This document shows positions 29,590 to 41,069 of a stretch of 64,000 bases of DNA, one piece after another. The stretch's first letter is position 1. Each line of letters starts with the position of its first letter. A program made the position numbers and the translations under genes. This DNA is from Ixodes scapularis (taxonomy: Eukaryota; Arthropoda; Arachnida; Ixodida; Ixodidae). The stretch covers positions 80,021,346-80,085,345 of the forward strand of contig NW_024609884.1 of the NCBI RefSeq assembly GCF_016920785.2, in the 5' to 3' direction. Below the pieces are notes generated by a model. That model did not search any database. It was not told where the DNA came from and worked only from the letters and a program-made list of their open reading frames with translations.

Positions 29590-30258
29590 ACGTGTGTGGT
29601 TGTGTGTTGACAACTCGATGCGCGTCCATATGCGGACAACGTTTCAGCTCGTTGTTCGCGTATGTAGCGCACGATCCACATTGTAAGCATCGCGTGACAC
29701 TTGTTTATGGGGCTTCAGTCCAGAGTCATTTCGGCATCGCAAACTATACCACCATAACGAGCATGCCTCTTTTTCTTTTGGCCGTTTTCATTTTGAAGTT
29801 GGGACTTTTTGTCTGTACTTATTCAATGCCGATTTTTCTAAAAAAAGAAAGGAAGTGGACAAAAACAAAAATCGGACTTTCTTTTGGAAAGTAAACACTG
29901 CAGCGAACATCATACTTTGTATTTGTGTGTGTGTCTGTTTTTTTTTTCTTCTTTATATTTACTTCACTCGACATATTGTAGACCCTTAAACGGGGAAAAA
30001 TAATTAAAAAAAAAATGGACGAACACAACAAAATCTTGAAGAGTTTGAGATTTGGTTGTGTTCATCCGTCATCCCATCTCAGAATCTACAAGATGTCGAT
30101 TAATTACCAGCTCTCCTGCACTCTATCACTGCTTACAAATTTATTTTAAACGGTCTCGTAATTTCTTATGTTTAAAGTTCTCATTCCGTTTTATTTCCTT
30201 CACTGCATATTCGCGTCTTCTTCTGATTTTATCTGTTTATTAACTTTAAATTTTTGTC

Positions 30259-30303
<45 letters not shown>

Positions 30304-31230
30304 TGCTAGATTTAATGAGCGCACAGCGGGTCACACTGTTATACGGGTACGAGACAAATGAAACATCGTTGAAGACCGCTAGGATCCTTCTTTGTGTAAC
30401 GGGCGACTTAGCCTTGAAACTCGATTCATGCTACTTTTTTTTCATCATTATTATTACTATTACTGGTGGCGTCTCCCGCAATATGATTTCCTCTAACACT
30501 GGTTTGGTGGAAAGTGCATAATAAACGGAAACTTCTGACGCGTTTAGAAATCTTGTCGCGTACCCAGGTCCCCGTACTGCCATATGTCTGCCTGCCTACA
30601 CGTGCTTTGGGGCAACCGCGTTTTCCTTGGGACGACTTCTCCGAGGCTTTAAAGAAGCAGCTCGACCGTCTCCGTCGGCGGAATTCACTTGGAGGGTCCC
30701 GTCCTGTGTAGTTGTGGGTGTTTGGTACGACAACGTGTGTCGCCTGGCCTTTCGACGGAGTGGCGCAAGGGCGCGATGTCGAGTTTTCCGACGACTACTT
30801 CTATGTATATTAGTGACTTCTTCCTGCTCGATATGTATGGATTCTTCGCGGTCGCGGAACCTCTAGCGCGGGCGGAACTATCGGCGGATGTGAGTGCCAC
30901 AAAATGAAAAAAAAGAGTATTAAAGAACGAGTTCAATAATTGATATCTTTTCCGCGCTGTCGGGAGAAATGCAGTGATTTGCGTCTCGTAAGCGATATCT
31001 CGACTTGCGCACGTTTTAGGATTTATAACTTTGTCTGTGTGCGTGTTCACTGTGTTGAGATTCAATGCACGTTGTACACGCGTAAGCAATACGGTCACAA
31101 ACACGCACACAAAAATATAAAAAAAATGTTTGTTATTATCCCTTCACGTCGCCCCGCGAGAAGTAATAAACCCAAAAGTACAGTTTCCAACTAAATTGAT
31201 CGGTGGGTTATAGTTGGCGCCTGACTTATT
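29590..31230. other. Intergenic or intronic, (TA)n microsatellite
   Basis: A (TA)n run occupies about 30264-30302. Several poly(T)/poly(A) tracts are present. A CG-richer patch at 30540-30900 has no identifiable product. Confidence 0.4.
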
Positions 31231-31235
31231 TTACA

Positions 31236-31345
31236 CGAAAAGAGCCGATAAACACAAGGACAAAGGAAGTGACGTATTGCGTTCATTGCGCACTGTCGTG
31301 TCACTTCCTTCGTCCTTGTGCTTATCGGAGCGCTTTTCGTCTATA
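31236..31345. repeat. Inverted pair, Penelope-like tail hairpin 2
   Basis: CGAAAAGAGCCGATAAACAC AAGGACAAAGGAAGTGAC (from about 31239) is mirrored by GTCACTTCCTTCGTCCTTGT GCTTATCGGAGCGCTTTTCG (to about 31339). About 28 bp separate the arms. TCCTTGT and a GCGCTTTT end recall the right arm of the 6114-6396 pair. Confidence 0.6.
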
Positions 31346-31499
31346 TTCAATTATCGAACAGTTCACTCGAGACAGGGGCGAGCTGGGATGCTTCACTTGT
31401 TTTCTGCGATTGGCTGTGTCCATGTTCTGCAAAAAAGTAAACAAACTTTTTTTTTTCTAGTCTAATCTTGTACACCGCGGGCGAGGAGTAAATATCAAG

Positions 31500-31735
31500 G
31501 CTGGCGCCAGAGATACTCGGAAAAGTATACTTGGAAATACAAATACTCAGATTCATGTACTGAAAAGCCATATTATAGATACCGAGGTACATATTTGTTT
31601 TGCCGGTGCATCGCGATAGTTCTAAAATACGTCCGAGTAAATTGCAGAAAAGTATGTACCTAGATATACAGATACAAGAATACGGATACATTTAATTGAA
31701 TATACTCAAATACTTTTCCTTCCCAAATTAGTTCG
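31500..31735. repeat. AAGTATAC-type repeat
   Basis: Short recurrent motifs (AAATACAAATACTC, AGATACAGATACAAG, CTCAAATACTTTTCC) form a degenerate, quasi-tandem block, as in the ends of hAT-like repeats that mimic 'aagtactt' strings. Boundaries are unclear. Confidence 0.4.
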
Positions 31736-32159
31736 ACCGCAAACACGTTTAATAATGGAGTGAATTGTACACGGCGACCTATCTAATTATTATTCCGAAA
31801 TAGGGCGCTCCCAGAGGGCGAGGAATTTTGAAGCAGTTGCTACATAAAAACACAAAAACAATTACGTTAAAAATTTTTTTGAAAATTTTTTAGAGAACTG
31901 ATTGAGTGGCACGGCTCTGTCCACGCACAACGTGTCAATTGTACTCCTCAGTTATTTGCAACCCAGCTGGATGAATTACTTAGCAAGATTGTTTGAGTGA
32001 ATGAATAAATATTTGTTATGTATTCCGTTTTCCCCTCCTCTGTAGACCGCAAGATCCACAGTATTTCAAATAAATAAATGAATTGGTTGGTGTCAACGCA
32101 ACAATTCATCGAAACTTTTTTTTTTTTTTTTATGGGAAACATGCAAACATGTACAATTT

Positions 32160-32813
32160 ACTAAAAAAAAAGGTAATTAAGTTACTGAGTATTAGTCTCA
32201 AAAGTAATTTTGGTAGAGTAGAAATTACTCAAATAGAAAGAAATTGAATAAATTACTAACTACCGTAAAAATGTAGCGAATTACTTTTGAAGCCACTTTT
32301 ATATTTTTATGGTAACAATAAAGTACATAGGTTTTGATCCGTTAGCGAAGTTCTGCTAGCCAATTATAAAGTGGTTTGTGTTTTCACAGAAATGCTTTAA
32401 TAGCTGGTTCTGCTTCTGCGTGCCTAATTCTTTTGTACTTTTTTTTTTTTTTTGGTCAATGATGCACTGCAGATGTATCATTCCTACTTTGAGGTTTAGC
32501 ACTGCCTGGGCTTGATTTTGCAGACGATGTTTGGTTGTTTTTGAAGTGTTGCGTAAATTTAATCTAAAAATTACTTAAGTAAAGTACAAAGTAAATTAGA
32601 TGTCATGTCCTTCAAGCAAAGTAGTAAGTACAGTGCTAATCACACTTGTCTATAACGCGCGAGCGAGCGGCTTTCTCCGGGGAGCGCTAGACTGGTGGCA
32701 TTCGCGGAAACTAAGCTAGTCACGTGGCACAACATGGAACGGCCCGCTCGAGGGGTGTCCTGCCCACTCTATCAGCTTGGTAAGCGATGAAAGTAAAGTG
32801 CTTTATGATATAC

Positions 32814-32845
<32 letters not shown>

Positions 32846-33676
32846 GATGACGACATCGTTGATACGCCTTCATGCTTTAGTGTGTTTATTGTTCGAGCAA
32901 TGAATGACGTTTGTAAAAAGCGTGCGAGCAGCCTTCCGCGTTCGCCGCCAGCTGATAGAGCGGGCAGGACGAAACCCCTCGAGCGGGCCGTTCCATGTTG
33001 CACCACGTGACTCGCTTAGTTTTCGCGAATGCCACCAGTCTAGCGCTCCCCGGAGAAAGCCGCACGCTCGCGCGTTATAGACAAGTGTGATTAGCACTGT
33101 ACACTGAATGCAATGTACTTGTAGTAAAGTACTATAAATGCAATGTACTTTCAAAATTAAGTACTAATACTTTTTAACACAATCTTTCATGATGCCCTTT
33201 TCATCCCCTATACAGTGTTTTATTTTTTTTTAACTGGTATGCATTGCTTCAAATGGCAATCGAGGTGCATCCGTTTTTTTTTTCCAAAATGGCGGCAAAT
33301 ATTGGATGAAGTCAAGTCGCCACAGAGTAGTTGTTTTAGTCTCGCTGACGAACTATTTGACACAATAAACTTATAAGGCACTTATTTGTATCGCTCTTAT
33401 AGCCGCCATTACTTTACTCAGAGAAATTAGCAGATGACGTCTCGAAAGACGATAGCGCGTTTTCACATGACGATACGCTATTTTTTTGCTTTCAAATTTG
33501 GGGAATGTACTTTGAAGTCGGGAGTTGTGCTTTCCTCGGAAAGTGCCAGAAGAAAGACTTTAGTAAAGTACAGGTACCTGCTCAGAAAATGTACTTCAAG
33601 TAAAGTATAAGTTTTCAAAACCTTCTTGAAGTAGTGCTTTAAGTACCATGTACTTAAAGTATTTCCCAACACTGCT
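32160..33676. repeat. AGTAATT/AAGTACTT-rich element, split by a nested MITE
   Basis: AAGTAATT/AAAGTAC strings occupy 32170-32630 and resume at 33100-33676, ending TTTCCCAACACTG, which read in reverse is CAGTGTTGGGAAA, a terminus typical of hAT-like repeats. The element is interrupted by the insertion at 32631-33099. The left terminus was not located. Confidence 0.5.
32631..33099. mobile_element. TA-flanked MITE with about 130-bp TIRs
   Basis: The flanks are TA on both sides (32629-32630; 33100-33101). The left end CAGTGCTAATCACACTTGTC is the exact reverse complement of the right end GACAAGTGTGATTAGCACTG. Complementarity continues through the GCGCGAGCG..GGAGCGCTAGACTGGTGGCA region to about 32760. 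The TA duplication and CAGT start fit Tc1/mariner-type insertion. There is no transposase; a (TA)n/poly(T) tract fills the middle. Confidence 0.8.
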
Positions 33677-33689
33677 TGTTGATTATTTT

Positions 33690-35280
33690 TTTTTATGTAA
33701 AAACGTTGGGGGAATACTAAGGTTTCTCGACCGATCTTCGAATCTTGAAAAACCTGCATATTCTGAGTTTTGGGAGGGAAGGAAACACAAAGAGGTCACC
33801 TTTGCGTTGCCCTTTAGCACGTGATTCTTCAAGTACAGCACAAACTACGGGAGCACCAGATGAGCTTCAGAGCGGACGCTGCATTTTGTTGCCTCCTTTG
33901 AGTGAGGATGCATCCTTTGGTGGGCGAGAGTTCCTACGTTAGGGAGAGGCGGGGACAAGCCCTTTCTTCGTATGTGTCAAGTCTCCTTGAGCTTCGGGAC
34001 ACAACAAAACTCCAGTCTTCGGCGTTAATCCCGCAGTTACACGGCCTCACTTGCGACGTGTGTGTCCGTTCCCCGCGCCTCGTAGCAGGGCGTTTACAGT
34101 GGGGGGCTCGTGAAAATTTTAGGGGGCTTCGGACCCTCCGAACCCCCCCCCCCCCCCCCCAAACCCTTTGCAAATATCAGCTGATCTTCCAACATCTTAT
34201 CTCTTTTTGTGCTGGAATATTTGTTGATAAGCAAACGCATATACCACTAAAATTTGAAGGTAATTTGTAATTTGAGTAGAGTTACTTGGAAAACGTAATT
34301 AAAGTTATTACTAATTAGTTCCTAAACGGGCATTACAAGCGAGGCTTTAGCGAGATTCACCAGGCTGCATTTGTTTCGCCGAAATTTCCTTTATCCCTTT
34401 GTTTTTTTGTTTGGTTTTGCGCTCCTGTTAGAGAAGGTCACACGAGTGCTGTGTCAACGTTTGACTGGAACTCGTGTTGATCCCGAGTCGCAGCCGAACG
34501 CTCTCGTGTCGTCACTGATTGATCCCGAGTTCCAGTCGAATGCCGACGCAACACTGGTGTGTATCATCTCGGCCCGTCGCTGGCCTCCACAGGCTACCCA
34601 AAGAAAATTCAGCACTGCGGCCTTGTTCAGGTCCATTCGCACAGCACCGTTGGACTGCATGGCACGTTTGCTGTATACTTGTATTCCAAACCTTACTCGG
34701 GTAGATCCGAGTTACTCCGACGGGTCATATCACGGGATAACAGGGACGGAGGGACGGATGCGTGTGGGTTTGCAAACGCCAGGGCACAAGAACTTTACTC
34801 TGCAGTGAGCTGGAACCGTGAATCTGAATATCACGTTCGTTTTCCCCGAAGATGTAACTAAACGCGAAAAAACGCGAAAAACCTCGGAGCAGTTGTTACG
34901 TCATACCCGTATATTTCGGCCGCCTAGCGCTTGTCGCTCGTGTGGGCAGCGCTTGCAATTACAAGCTTGCCAGGTGTATTTTTCCGCGCTGACACCAGTC
35001 GTGACGTCTCTTTCTGACTTTTTTTTGAAAAATAGCGGGAGTGCGCGTGCATAGCTTTGACAGGCGCTGAAGATGCGCGAGAGCAGAGATTTCGGTAACT
35101 CCAAATATGACGTCACGCCTCGGAAAGGAGGGTCTTCGGTGGTACTTTAAAAATTGCTTTCTGCAGCCTCCGTGAATTGAACTGAAAAATAATCTCAATA
35201 TTCGTGATCCCGGAGGCCGAATAAAAACGATTGAAGTGCTTTTTTTTTTTTCTTTTCCTCAAATACAAAACCGCTTCGGT
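33690..35280. other. Unassigned sequence with C-run and transposon edges
   Basis: It holds a C-run at about 34142-34160 next to a GGGGGGCTTCGGACC motif of the kind found in G-rich dispersed repeats. AGTAATT-type strings lie at 34255-34325. The stretch 35030-35285 matches the right part of the 24638-25207 element. I cannot support a coding gene; frames at 34371-34860 show no recognisable motif. Confidence 0.35.
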
Positions 35281-35581
35281 TTTTCTTTAAAGGGGCACTC
35301 AAGTGGATTCTGAGATCGTCTATTTATGGTGATAACTCAATCTACGGGCTTTGAACATCCTAAAAAAAACCGAAATTACACTCATGGGCGGCCGATTTCC
35401 TTCTTAAATATCTAATCAAAGATCGTGACACGACCCTCTTTCCCCGCCTTGGAGCAGGCACCAGGGGGCGCCGTGGGACGGCGTTTTCAAACAATAGTTG
35501 CTGTATTACGTCTCCTACACCCAAAGGTTGGGCGTTTTTGTGAAAATGGAATGCACGACTTGCGAAAAAAGATCAATAATA

Positions 35582-35724
35582 GGGGGTTTCCGTAGACCGT
35601 AACGAAGACGGCGCTACTGCGCATGCGCGCCGCTGGACTTGACTGCTTGACCGCAGAGTTTCGGATCTCGTGGCGAGTTGTGGAGAGTGTGGCGGGGCGG
35701 AAGAAACGATTCACAAAAACTCCC
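35582..35724. mobile_element. Small TA-flanked MITE family D, copy 1
   Basis: It is framed by TA (35580-35581 and 35725-35726), with ends GGGGGTTTCCGTAGACCGTA and CACAAAAACTCCC. The copy at 50937-51096 has TA, GGGAGTTTTCGTAGA and TCTACGAAAACTCCC, TA. Related ends and size (143 and 160 bp) define a small non-coding family. Confidence 0.6.
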
Positions 35725-35924
35725 TAATAGCAACCTTCGGAATCGCCACACAATTAATTATTTTAATTGGTCAAATTTGTGAGAATAATGAAGATTCGAA
35801 AATTCAATGTAACGAGATACGTATAAGCCGGGAGGCGTTAGTAATTAGGGTGTCCGGGATTTGCAGCGGGGAGCGAAGTTGGAGTAGCACTTCCACTTTA
35901 TCCATCGACGCGAGGTCGAACGTA

Positions 35925-36847
35925 CTATCGGAAACAATATGAGCGTGAACGCGCCTCCGCGTGTCGCCGCTACCTAAGGCGCCGCCCCGCGGCGCCGTTG
36001 TCAAGTTTTGCGCATGCGTGTAGAAATCCTGTCGCTGTTCTCGCTTTGAGTGTTAACCCCCTTCTGTCGTCTGCTATGCGCGCGCCGGCGGCCGCTCGCG
36101 CTGTCGTCTGCTATGCGACTCGTGTATTTCCGTTACAACTCAGACAAACGACTTAACATGATTCACGAGTTTCCTGTGCGATAACGCAATGCCCACATTT
36201 GATACGTGATAAGTAGCTGGCTTCTTACATTGGGTCGAGATACAGCGACAATAAACAAATGGAATAAAGACAAAATATCTGCAAAGCTTAGCGTTTAACT
36301 AAGGTGAGATCCCCCCCCCCCCCCCCCCCCCCCCCCCCAACTACGGTGAGCCCGGAAAACATTCTGTTGAGTGAAAAATGGCTAGAGTTCCTGACGACGA
36401 ACGGATCAACATAGGTGAGCTGTCCCTCCGAGGCTACGTTCAGAGGGCTATATCCAGCATGGCTGGAAGACCGCTGAAAACGGTGAACCGGATAATGCAA
36501 GCATATAGGGACAAGCTGTCTAGGGCAAATGCAACTCGCGTAGAAAGCGCGTGTGTCCGCCGGACCACGCAATGTTGTGCGGCAGACGACAACACGAGCG
36601 GACGCCAGTGCGAACACGAGTCGCATAGGAGACGTCAGCGTGAGCGGCCGCCAGCGCGCACAGGAGTCGCATAGCAGACGACAGCACGAGCGGCCGCCAG
36701 CGCGCGCATAGCAGACGACAGACGGGGGTTGACAGTCAAAGCGAGAACAGCGACAGGATTTCTACACGCATGCGCAAAACTTCACAACGGCGCCTCAGGT
36801 AGCGGCGACACGCGGAGGCGCGTTCACGCTCATATTGTTTCCGATAG
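35925..36847. mobile_element. Tc1/mariner-like element with about 190-bp TIRs (923 bp)
   Basis: It is bounded by TA (35923-35924, 36848-36849). The left end CTATCGGAAACAATATGAGC and its reverse complement at the right begin inverted repeats of about 190 bp each. The repeats include CACGCGGAGGCGCGTTC, TGCGCATGCG and tandem GTCGTCTGCTATGCG motifs. The interior holds a C-run (36311-36338) and the start of a transposase-like frame. The transposase is truncated, so the element is non-autonomous. Confidence 0.8.
36378..36540 (+). pseudogene. Transposase N-terminal fragment (HTH, Tc3-like)
   Basis: M-A-R-V-P-D-D-E-R-I-N-I-G-E-L-S-L-R-G opens a frame that continues A-G-R-P-L-K-T-V-N-R-I-M-Q-A-Y-R-D. 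This is a helix-turn-helix with the V-N-R-I recognition helix found at the N-terminus of Tc3/mariner-type transposases. The frame then runs into the right TIR; no DDE/D catalytic region exists. It lies between the TIRs of the 923-bp element. Confidence 0.5.
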
Positions 36848-36894
36848 TACCTCTCGCCGTCAACGATCTCCTCCTTTTTGTGGTAGTGAAGTCA

Positions 36895-37090
36895 AATAAA
36901 ATTACTTTTCTAATGACGATAATAATCCCTGGAGAAGGGGAACAAGGGGGACAAAGGACAAACACAAATCTCCAAACGCAACTAGGTGACTGGTGCGCGA
37001 CCGAAAAAATCCGCCTGGTCCTGCTATAGAATCGGGGACCTCTCCATTTCCAGTGGAGCGTTCTATCAACTGAGCTAACCAGGAGTTAGA
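36895..37090 (-). mobile_element. tRNA-derived SINE 2 (tRNA-like head intact)
   Basis: On the minus strand the head reads TCCTGGTTAGCTCAGTTGAT AGAACGC (acceptor strand and D-arm/A-box), then CTCCA-CTGGAAA-TGGAG, a 5-bp anticodon stem with a 7-base loop, then AGGTCCCCGATTC as a B-box. The 3' ACCAGG can pair with CCTGGT. The T-arm is irregular, so this is a SINE head and not a functional tRNA gene. The tail carries a T-run and TTTGTCCTTTGTCCCCCTTG. Confidence 0.65.
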
Positions 37091-37099
37091 CGTCAGTAG

Positions 37100-37925
37100 A
37101 GCAAACGGGTTTTATCAGCTGCCACCAGAACACCAACAAGGATGAACGGCCTGCATTTTTCGAAGTTTTTTCTCGCCGAATGAAGCCAATTCGCACTCAT
37201 CATGAAAAAAGTTCTAGCGCCATGATTGCCGCGATGATCGTCGGCTCCTAAGTCTAGCACACGAACTGTTCAGCCATGGTGGGAACGCCGCCACCACATT
37301 TAGCACTCCCATTCTAGCAAAACGAGACAACATATGGTTAGTTCCACAAATTTGGCAGGAGGCTATTTCTGAAAAGGGAAATGTTTTCCCTTCAATTCTG
37401 CAAAAATACCAAACCCTTCCGCCCCCCCCCTCCCCCCCCCCCCCAAAAAAAAAAAGAAAAGAAATAAAAACAACAGCAACATGGCCTCTTTTTACCGATT
37501 TACGAAGCCATTGCTCATTTCCGTTGTCAGGGGGCGCGACCTGCACCGATCGTCAGCAAACGCAATTCTCTAAAAGCCGTTTCCTGGAATACGATCGGTC
37601 CGAGCTCCCTACCCGAGGTACCGCGAGGTACCGATCGTTTGTTCTATCGACCTTGTTTTATTCCGGTTCCCTAAAACTTTCTATAGCCCTGCTTTGGCTA
37701 ATGTTTCCTATTCCTGCTCGCATTCTCTCTCTCCCCCAACCTCGCCCCCCCCCCCCCCCTCCCCCCAAAAAAAGAAAAAAAAAGTTGGTACGTTTTAACT
37801 AACGTTGAAGTTGAGCGCTTGCTTCGTTCTGTCGTTCCTCTATGTTGTCCTCTTTCGAATTTGTAGCCCCCGAGAAATCTCCAGGCTTTCTTCACTAGTT
37901 TTCGGCATTGGACTTATAGACCAGA
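37100..37925. other. Unassigned, two C/A-rich low-complexity tracts
   Basis: C-rich tracts followed by A-runs at about 37422-37470 and 37746-37785. No gene is supported. Confidence 0.4.
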
Positions 37926-37931
37926 ACTAAA

Positions 37932-38000
37932 GGCCGGTTCACACACTTGCGTTTGACCGTGACAGATGGTCACAGTCAAACGCAAGTGTGTGAAACAGCC
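37932..38000. repeat. Near-perfect hairpin (32-bp arms), GGCCGGTTCACAC type
   Basis: GGCCGGTTCACACACTTGCG TTTGACCGTGAC is followed by a 5-base loop and by GTCACAGTCAAACGCAAGTG TGTGAAACAGCC. The terminus resembles those of the elements at 52761 and 61981 (AGGCCGGTTCTCACATG, AGCCGAGGTCACAC), suggesting one MITE superfamily. Confidence 0.65.
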
Positions 38001-38600
38001 TGAATTTGGAGTGTATTTGGATCGTTTTTTTTCTGCTTTTGTAGTTATGGCACTAGTCCGTTTAAGCGATGTGAGTTACATCATAAGCGACTTCGTGTAA
38101 GTATTCAATTTGACACAGGCGTGTTGTGTGTTTGACGTCTAAATTTTTGTTTTGTGTTTCAATCTCTCTCTCTCTATATATATACATAATGTTTCATTTT
38201 ATTTAAAACAAATCCTTAAAAAGAACAAAAAAAAAGAAAAACATGAAATGCTATTTGTGCAGGTGTATTATACGGCCAGGGGGACATAATAGTATAGTGG
38301 GCTAATCGTTGCAATATTTTATCCGCGTTTCCTCATCGGTAGCCTCGTTGCACGAGTGGCAATTTCAGCACTCCCCCGCGCTTCCCGCGTGCTTTAAGTA
38401 CTCCTAAAATGTACTTATTTGGTTGTTTTCGGTGACGCTCAGCAAGTTTAAAAATTTATTTAATTATGAAAAAATAATTAACCGGTATAGTTAATTACCT
38501 AATATTACTGGAGCAAACTAGCTCAGGTAAGAGGCACGAGGTCGAGGCCACGCCAAAGCGACTCGCGAGTCGTTAGTGGCGCCACCTAGGAGTGGCTTCA
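38001..38600. other. No feature seen, short (TC)n(TA)n repeat
   Basis: A (TC)n(TA)n microsatellite lies at about 38164-38184. Nothing else is assigned. Confidence 0.35.
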
Positions 38601-38639
38601 TTGCAATTTCCACCCCACTGCGCAGTAGAAAACCTTTGG

Positions 38640-38960
38640 GAATAAAGTTGGTTCGAACTTTCTCGAAACTTTCGTTCGGAAGTTCGACGTTGGTAGAACT
38701 TTTGAACTTGGCAAAGTGGAAAGGTTGAAACTTGTCGGATTTCCTATCGCGACAAACTCGGAAGTTCGAAAATATTCGAGTTTCTTTAGCGTAAAAAAAA
38801 AAAAATTCGAAAGTTTCGTAAATTGTCGAATAGCTTAATGTAAAAAGTTCTAAATTCAAAGCGCTTCGAACTTTTCGACCTCTTGGTTCGATCTGCGAAC
38901 CTCGTGTTTGAAAGAAACGTTCGCGGCATCTCAATTCGCATCTCCAACGCCCTGTAGGTG
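38640..38960. repeat. TTCGAA-rich repeat block
   Basis: A dense run of GTTCGAA/TTTCGAA motifs, ending GAACCTCGTGTTTGAAAG and CGGCATCTC. Read in reverse this right end (GAGATGCCGCGAACG) parallels the edge at 10873 (AGAGATGTTGCAAACC). A long minus-strand frame runs through it but is low-complexity and not credible as a gene. Confidence 0.5.
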
Positions 38961-40500
38961 GCGGGGCGGTAGTCGCAAGATGGCGGAAGAGACGGGGATA
39001 GATTCTCCGGGATTTCCCGTGCGCCTGTTTGCTGACGCTGGTCATTGTGCTAAAAATCATTTATTTGGCTAGCATTAATTTATGAATACGAAGCGGTCAG
39101 GACAGGAGCATATCGCAGCGACTGAGATATTGAGTATCAACGTAAATTAAAAAAAAAAAAAAAATCATTTTTTTTTTTTTTTAAGTCGCGCAGTGGAACG
39201 CAGTTCTTATTTTAATGCAATCGCTCTTTTCGTGAAAGGGGCGTGATGCACGAGCACGCCGACCAGAAGCATGCGGTAAAAGCAGTTCCAAGGCCGATAC
39301 TCCCTGGCACCGTCCCCGCTCCTCTGGTTCTTCGTTCGTCCGCGAGAGGGCGAGCGGACTTGTCGTGTCTACGTTTCTCGTGCTTCGTTCTTTTGGCATT
39401 TCTAGGCTGATGTGGCAATCTGATTGGCTGCGGTGTGAAGGTGTTCGGAACACGCCCAGCGTTTCTCAAGCCGCCAGTGAGTCGTGCGCGACCAAAAGCG
39501 TCGCAGCGCTCGCAAGTGGCGTTTGGCCAAACGATCGCTGTTTCTCATCGACGAAAGTCGGCCCTGTGTCAGAGTTTCGACCGTGACGATGTTGGTTTAA
39601 GGATGCGATGACTCCAAGATTTCATTGTTACGTATACACACACCCTGGAACTGTGTAGTTCGCAACTGATGACGGTGGTCAAGATTGCAACTCATGACGT
39701 CACGGCAAGACGATTTCTGATCGTGGCGTTACGAACGAAAACCATAAGAGGGTGCAAACGCAACATCTTGGCGCCAATGGTTATCTGATGACTTTAAAAC
39801 AGCCCCCCCCCCCCCCTCCTCCCCTTCTCCCGAACGCTTCGGACGCTGCTCCCAAGGACGCCTTTTGGAACACTCGTTCCCCGCATTGCTTTTATTCAAG
39901 AATCCACATAAAGGCGAAGGGGCCTGTCATCGCACTTCCAATCAAAACTGTCTACAGCCTACCGTCGGTGACCCAGAGAGTCTATTGAATCACTCCGAGG
40001 AGTGGAGCCATCCACTAGGTGTGTGCGAAAATTGGTTCGCATCGAATAACGCTGCGTCATTCATAGCCTTCAGAGTGCCAGGGAACCCGGCGAATACCGG
40101 CTTTCTTTGCTGTGTTGAAGCTGTAGGGAAGCTACTAGATAAAAGGAGCCCTTCGTTCTGCGCGACGGTGAAGGTTTTAGGAAGCAAATCGCGGCGCACA
40201 GCAGAAAACTGCAGGACGCCATTTTTGTTTCAGCGGAATGTGCTTTGTCGTTCGTACTGGGTGTAGTTACTTGTACAGGGGACTTTAGGCATGGCGCTGG
40301 GCTAGTGGTGCGAAGCAATATTCGCACACCCCTGGTTCCCACCGTTATGCGTACTGATACAAGAGCCGGTATGCCTCCCTTGTACCGTGAAGGCTATGAA
40401 TGACACAGTGCTATAGATTCGAACCGCTATTCGCACAAAAGATGATTGCAGCGCCCTGTCATTCTAATCTACTGTGATACTTAATAAAAGTAGTATTATT
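38961..40500. other. Unassigned sequence
   Basis: Moderate GC, with C-run at about 39803-39816. No credible exon or element boundary. Frames at 39181-39590 and 39865-40345 lack motifs. Confidence 0.35.
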
Positions 40501-40546
40501 TTGGCGGCGCTCCGGAGACATGTGCATGACGCAGCACAGTATACAA

Positions 40547-40943
40547 ACACTCGTTCGTTTGACCTTCACCGGGGCAGAAAAATGTACACTCTAATAAAAG
40601 CCCGTGCGTCTACTTTCCCGCAGAACACTTGGAGAGCCAATCACCGCAACGCACGGAATTTAGACCAAAAAACGCAGTCTGAGTTGTGACATTAAGCAGT
40701 GTTGCAAGCGTGACATTTTATATTGCTCAATGTCACAACTCAGACTGCGTTTTTCGGTCTAAACATATGTTTCGACATCGTCATTCGCTGAGCTGCCTGC
40801 GTAAGTTGCGCTGAATGGCTCTCCGAGTGTTGTGCGGGAAAGTAGTCCCACGGGCTTTTTTTTAGAGTGTAGGGTGGTCGTATTTGAATATCGGAAGTAG
40901 TCTAGACTTTTCTGCACCGGTGCAGGCAAATCGAACGAGTGTT
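40547..40943. mobile_element. Foldback element with about 150-200-bp arms
   Basis: Left arm: ACTCGTTCGTTTGACC, TGCCC-like CCGGGGCAGAAAA, TACACTCTAATAAAAGCCCG, CTTTCCCGCA, GGAGAGCCA, then TTTAGACCAAAAAACGCAGT CTGAGTTGTGACAT. Right arm: ATGTCACAACTCAGACTGCG TTTTTCGGTCTAAA, TGGCTCTCCGAGTGTTGTGC GGGAAAG, GGGC..TTAGAGTGTA and AATCGAACGAGTGTTT. Only about 40 bp separate the arms. The right arm has insertions relative to the left. Confidence 0.7.
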
Positions 40944-41069
40944 TAGAAACAAGCCTGCGTTCACGACTTGTGAGCACTGCGCCTGCGGAGAAACCAGATT
41001 CGCTTGAGGCGCATGCGCAGTGCCGACAACAGTTGCGTAATGTCAGAGAGTTGAGTTGGTGTCAAGTCA

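Noticed and set aside
34371..34861. Possible retroelement or RNase H-like frame (Y-S-D-G-S)
   Set aside because: Only an isolated five-residue resemblance; the surrounding residues do not match any RNase H block and frames shift.
37010..37085. Functional tRNA gene on the minus strand
   Set aside because: D-arm and anticodon arm are good, but the T-arm does not form a normal 5-bp stem with a 7-base loop, and a SINE-like tail follows.
38518..39060. 180-codon minus-strand frame
   Set aside because: It runs through a TTCGAA-rich low-complexity repeat, with Phe/Ser/Arg-rich translation and no domain.
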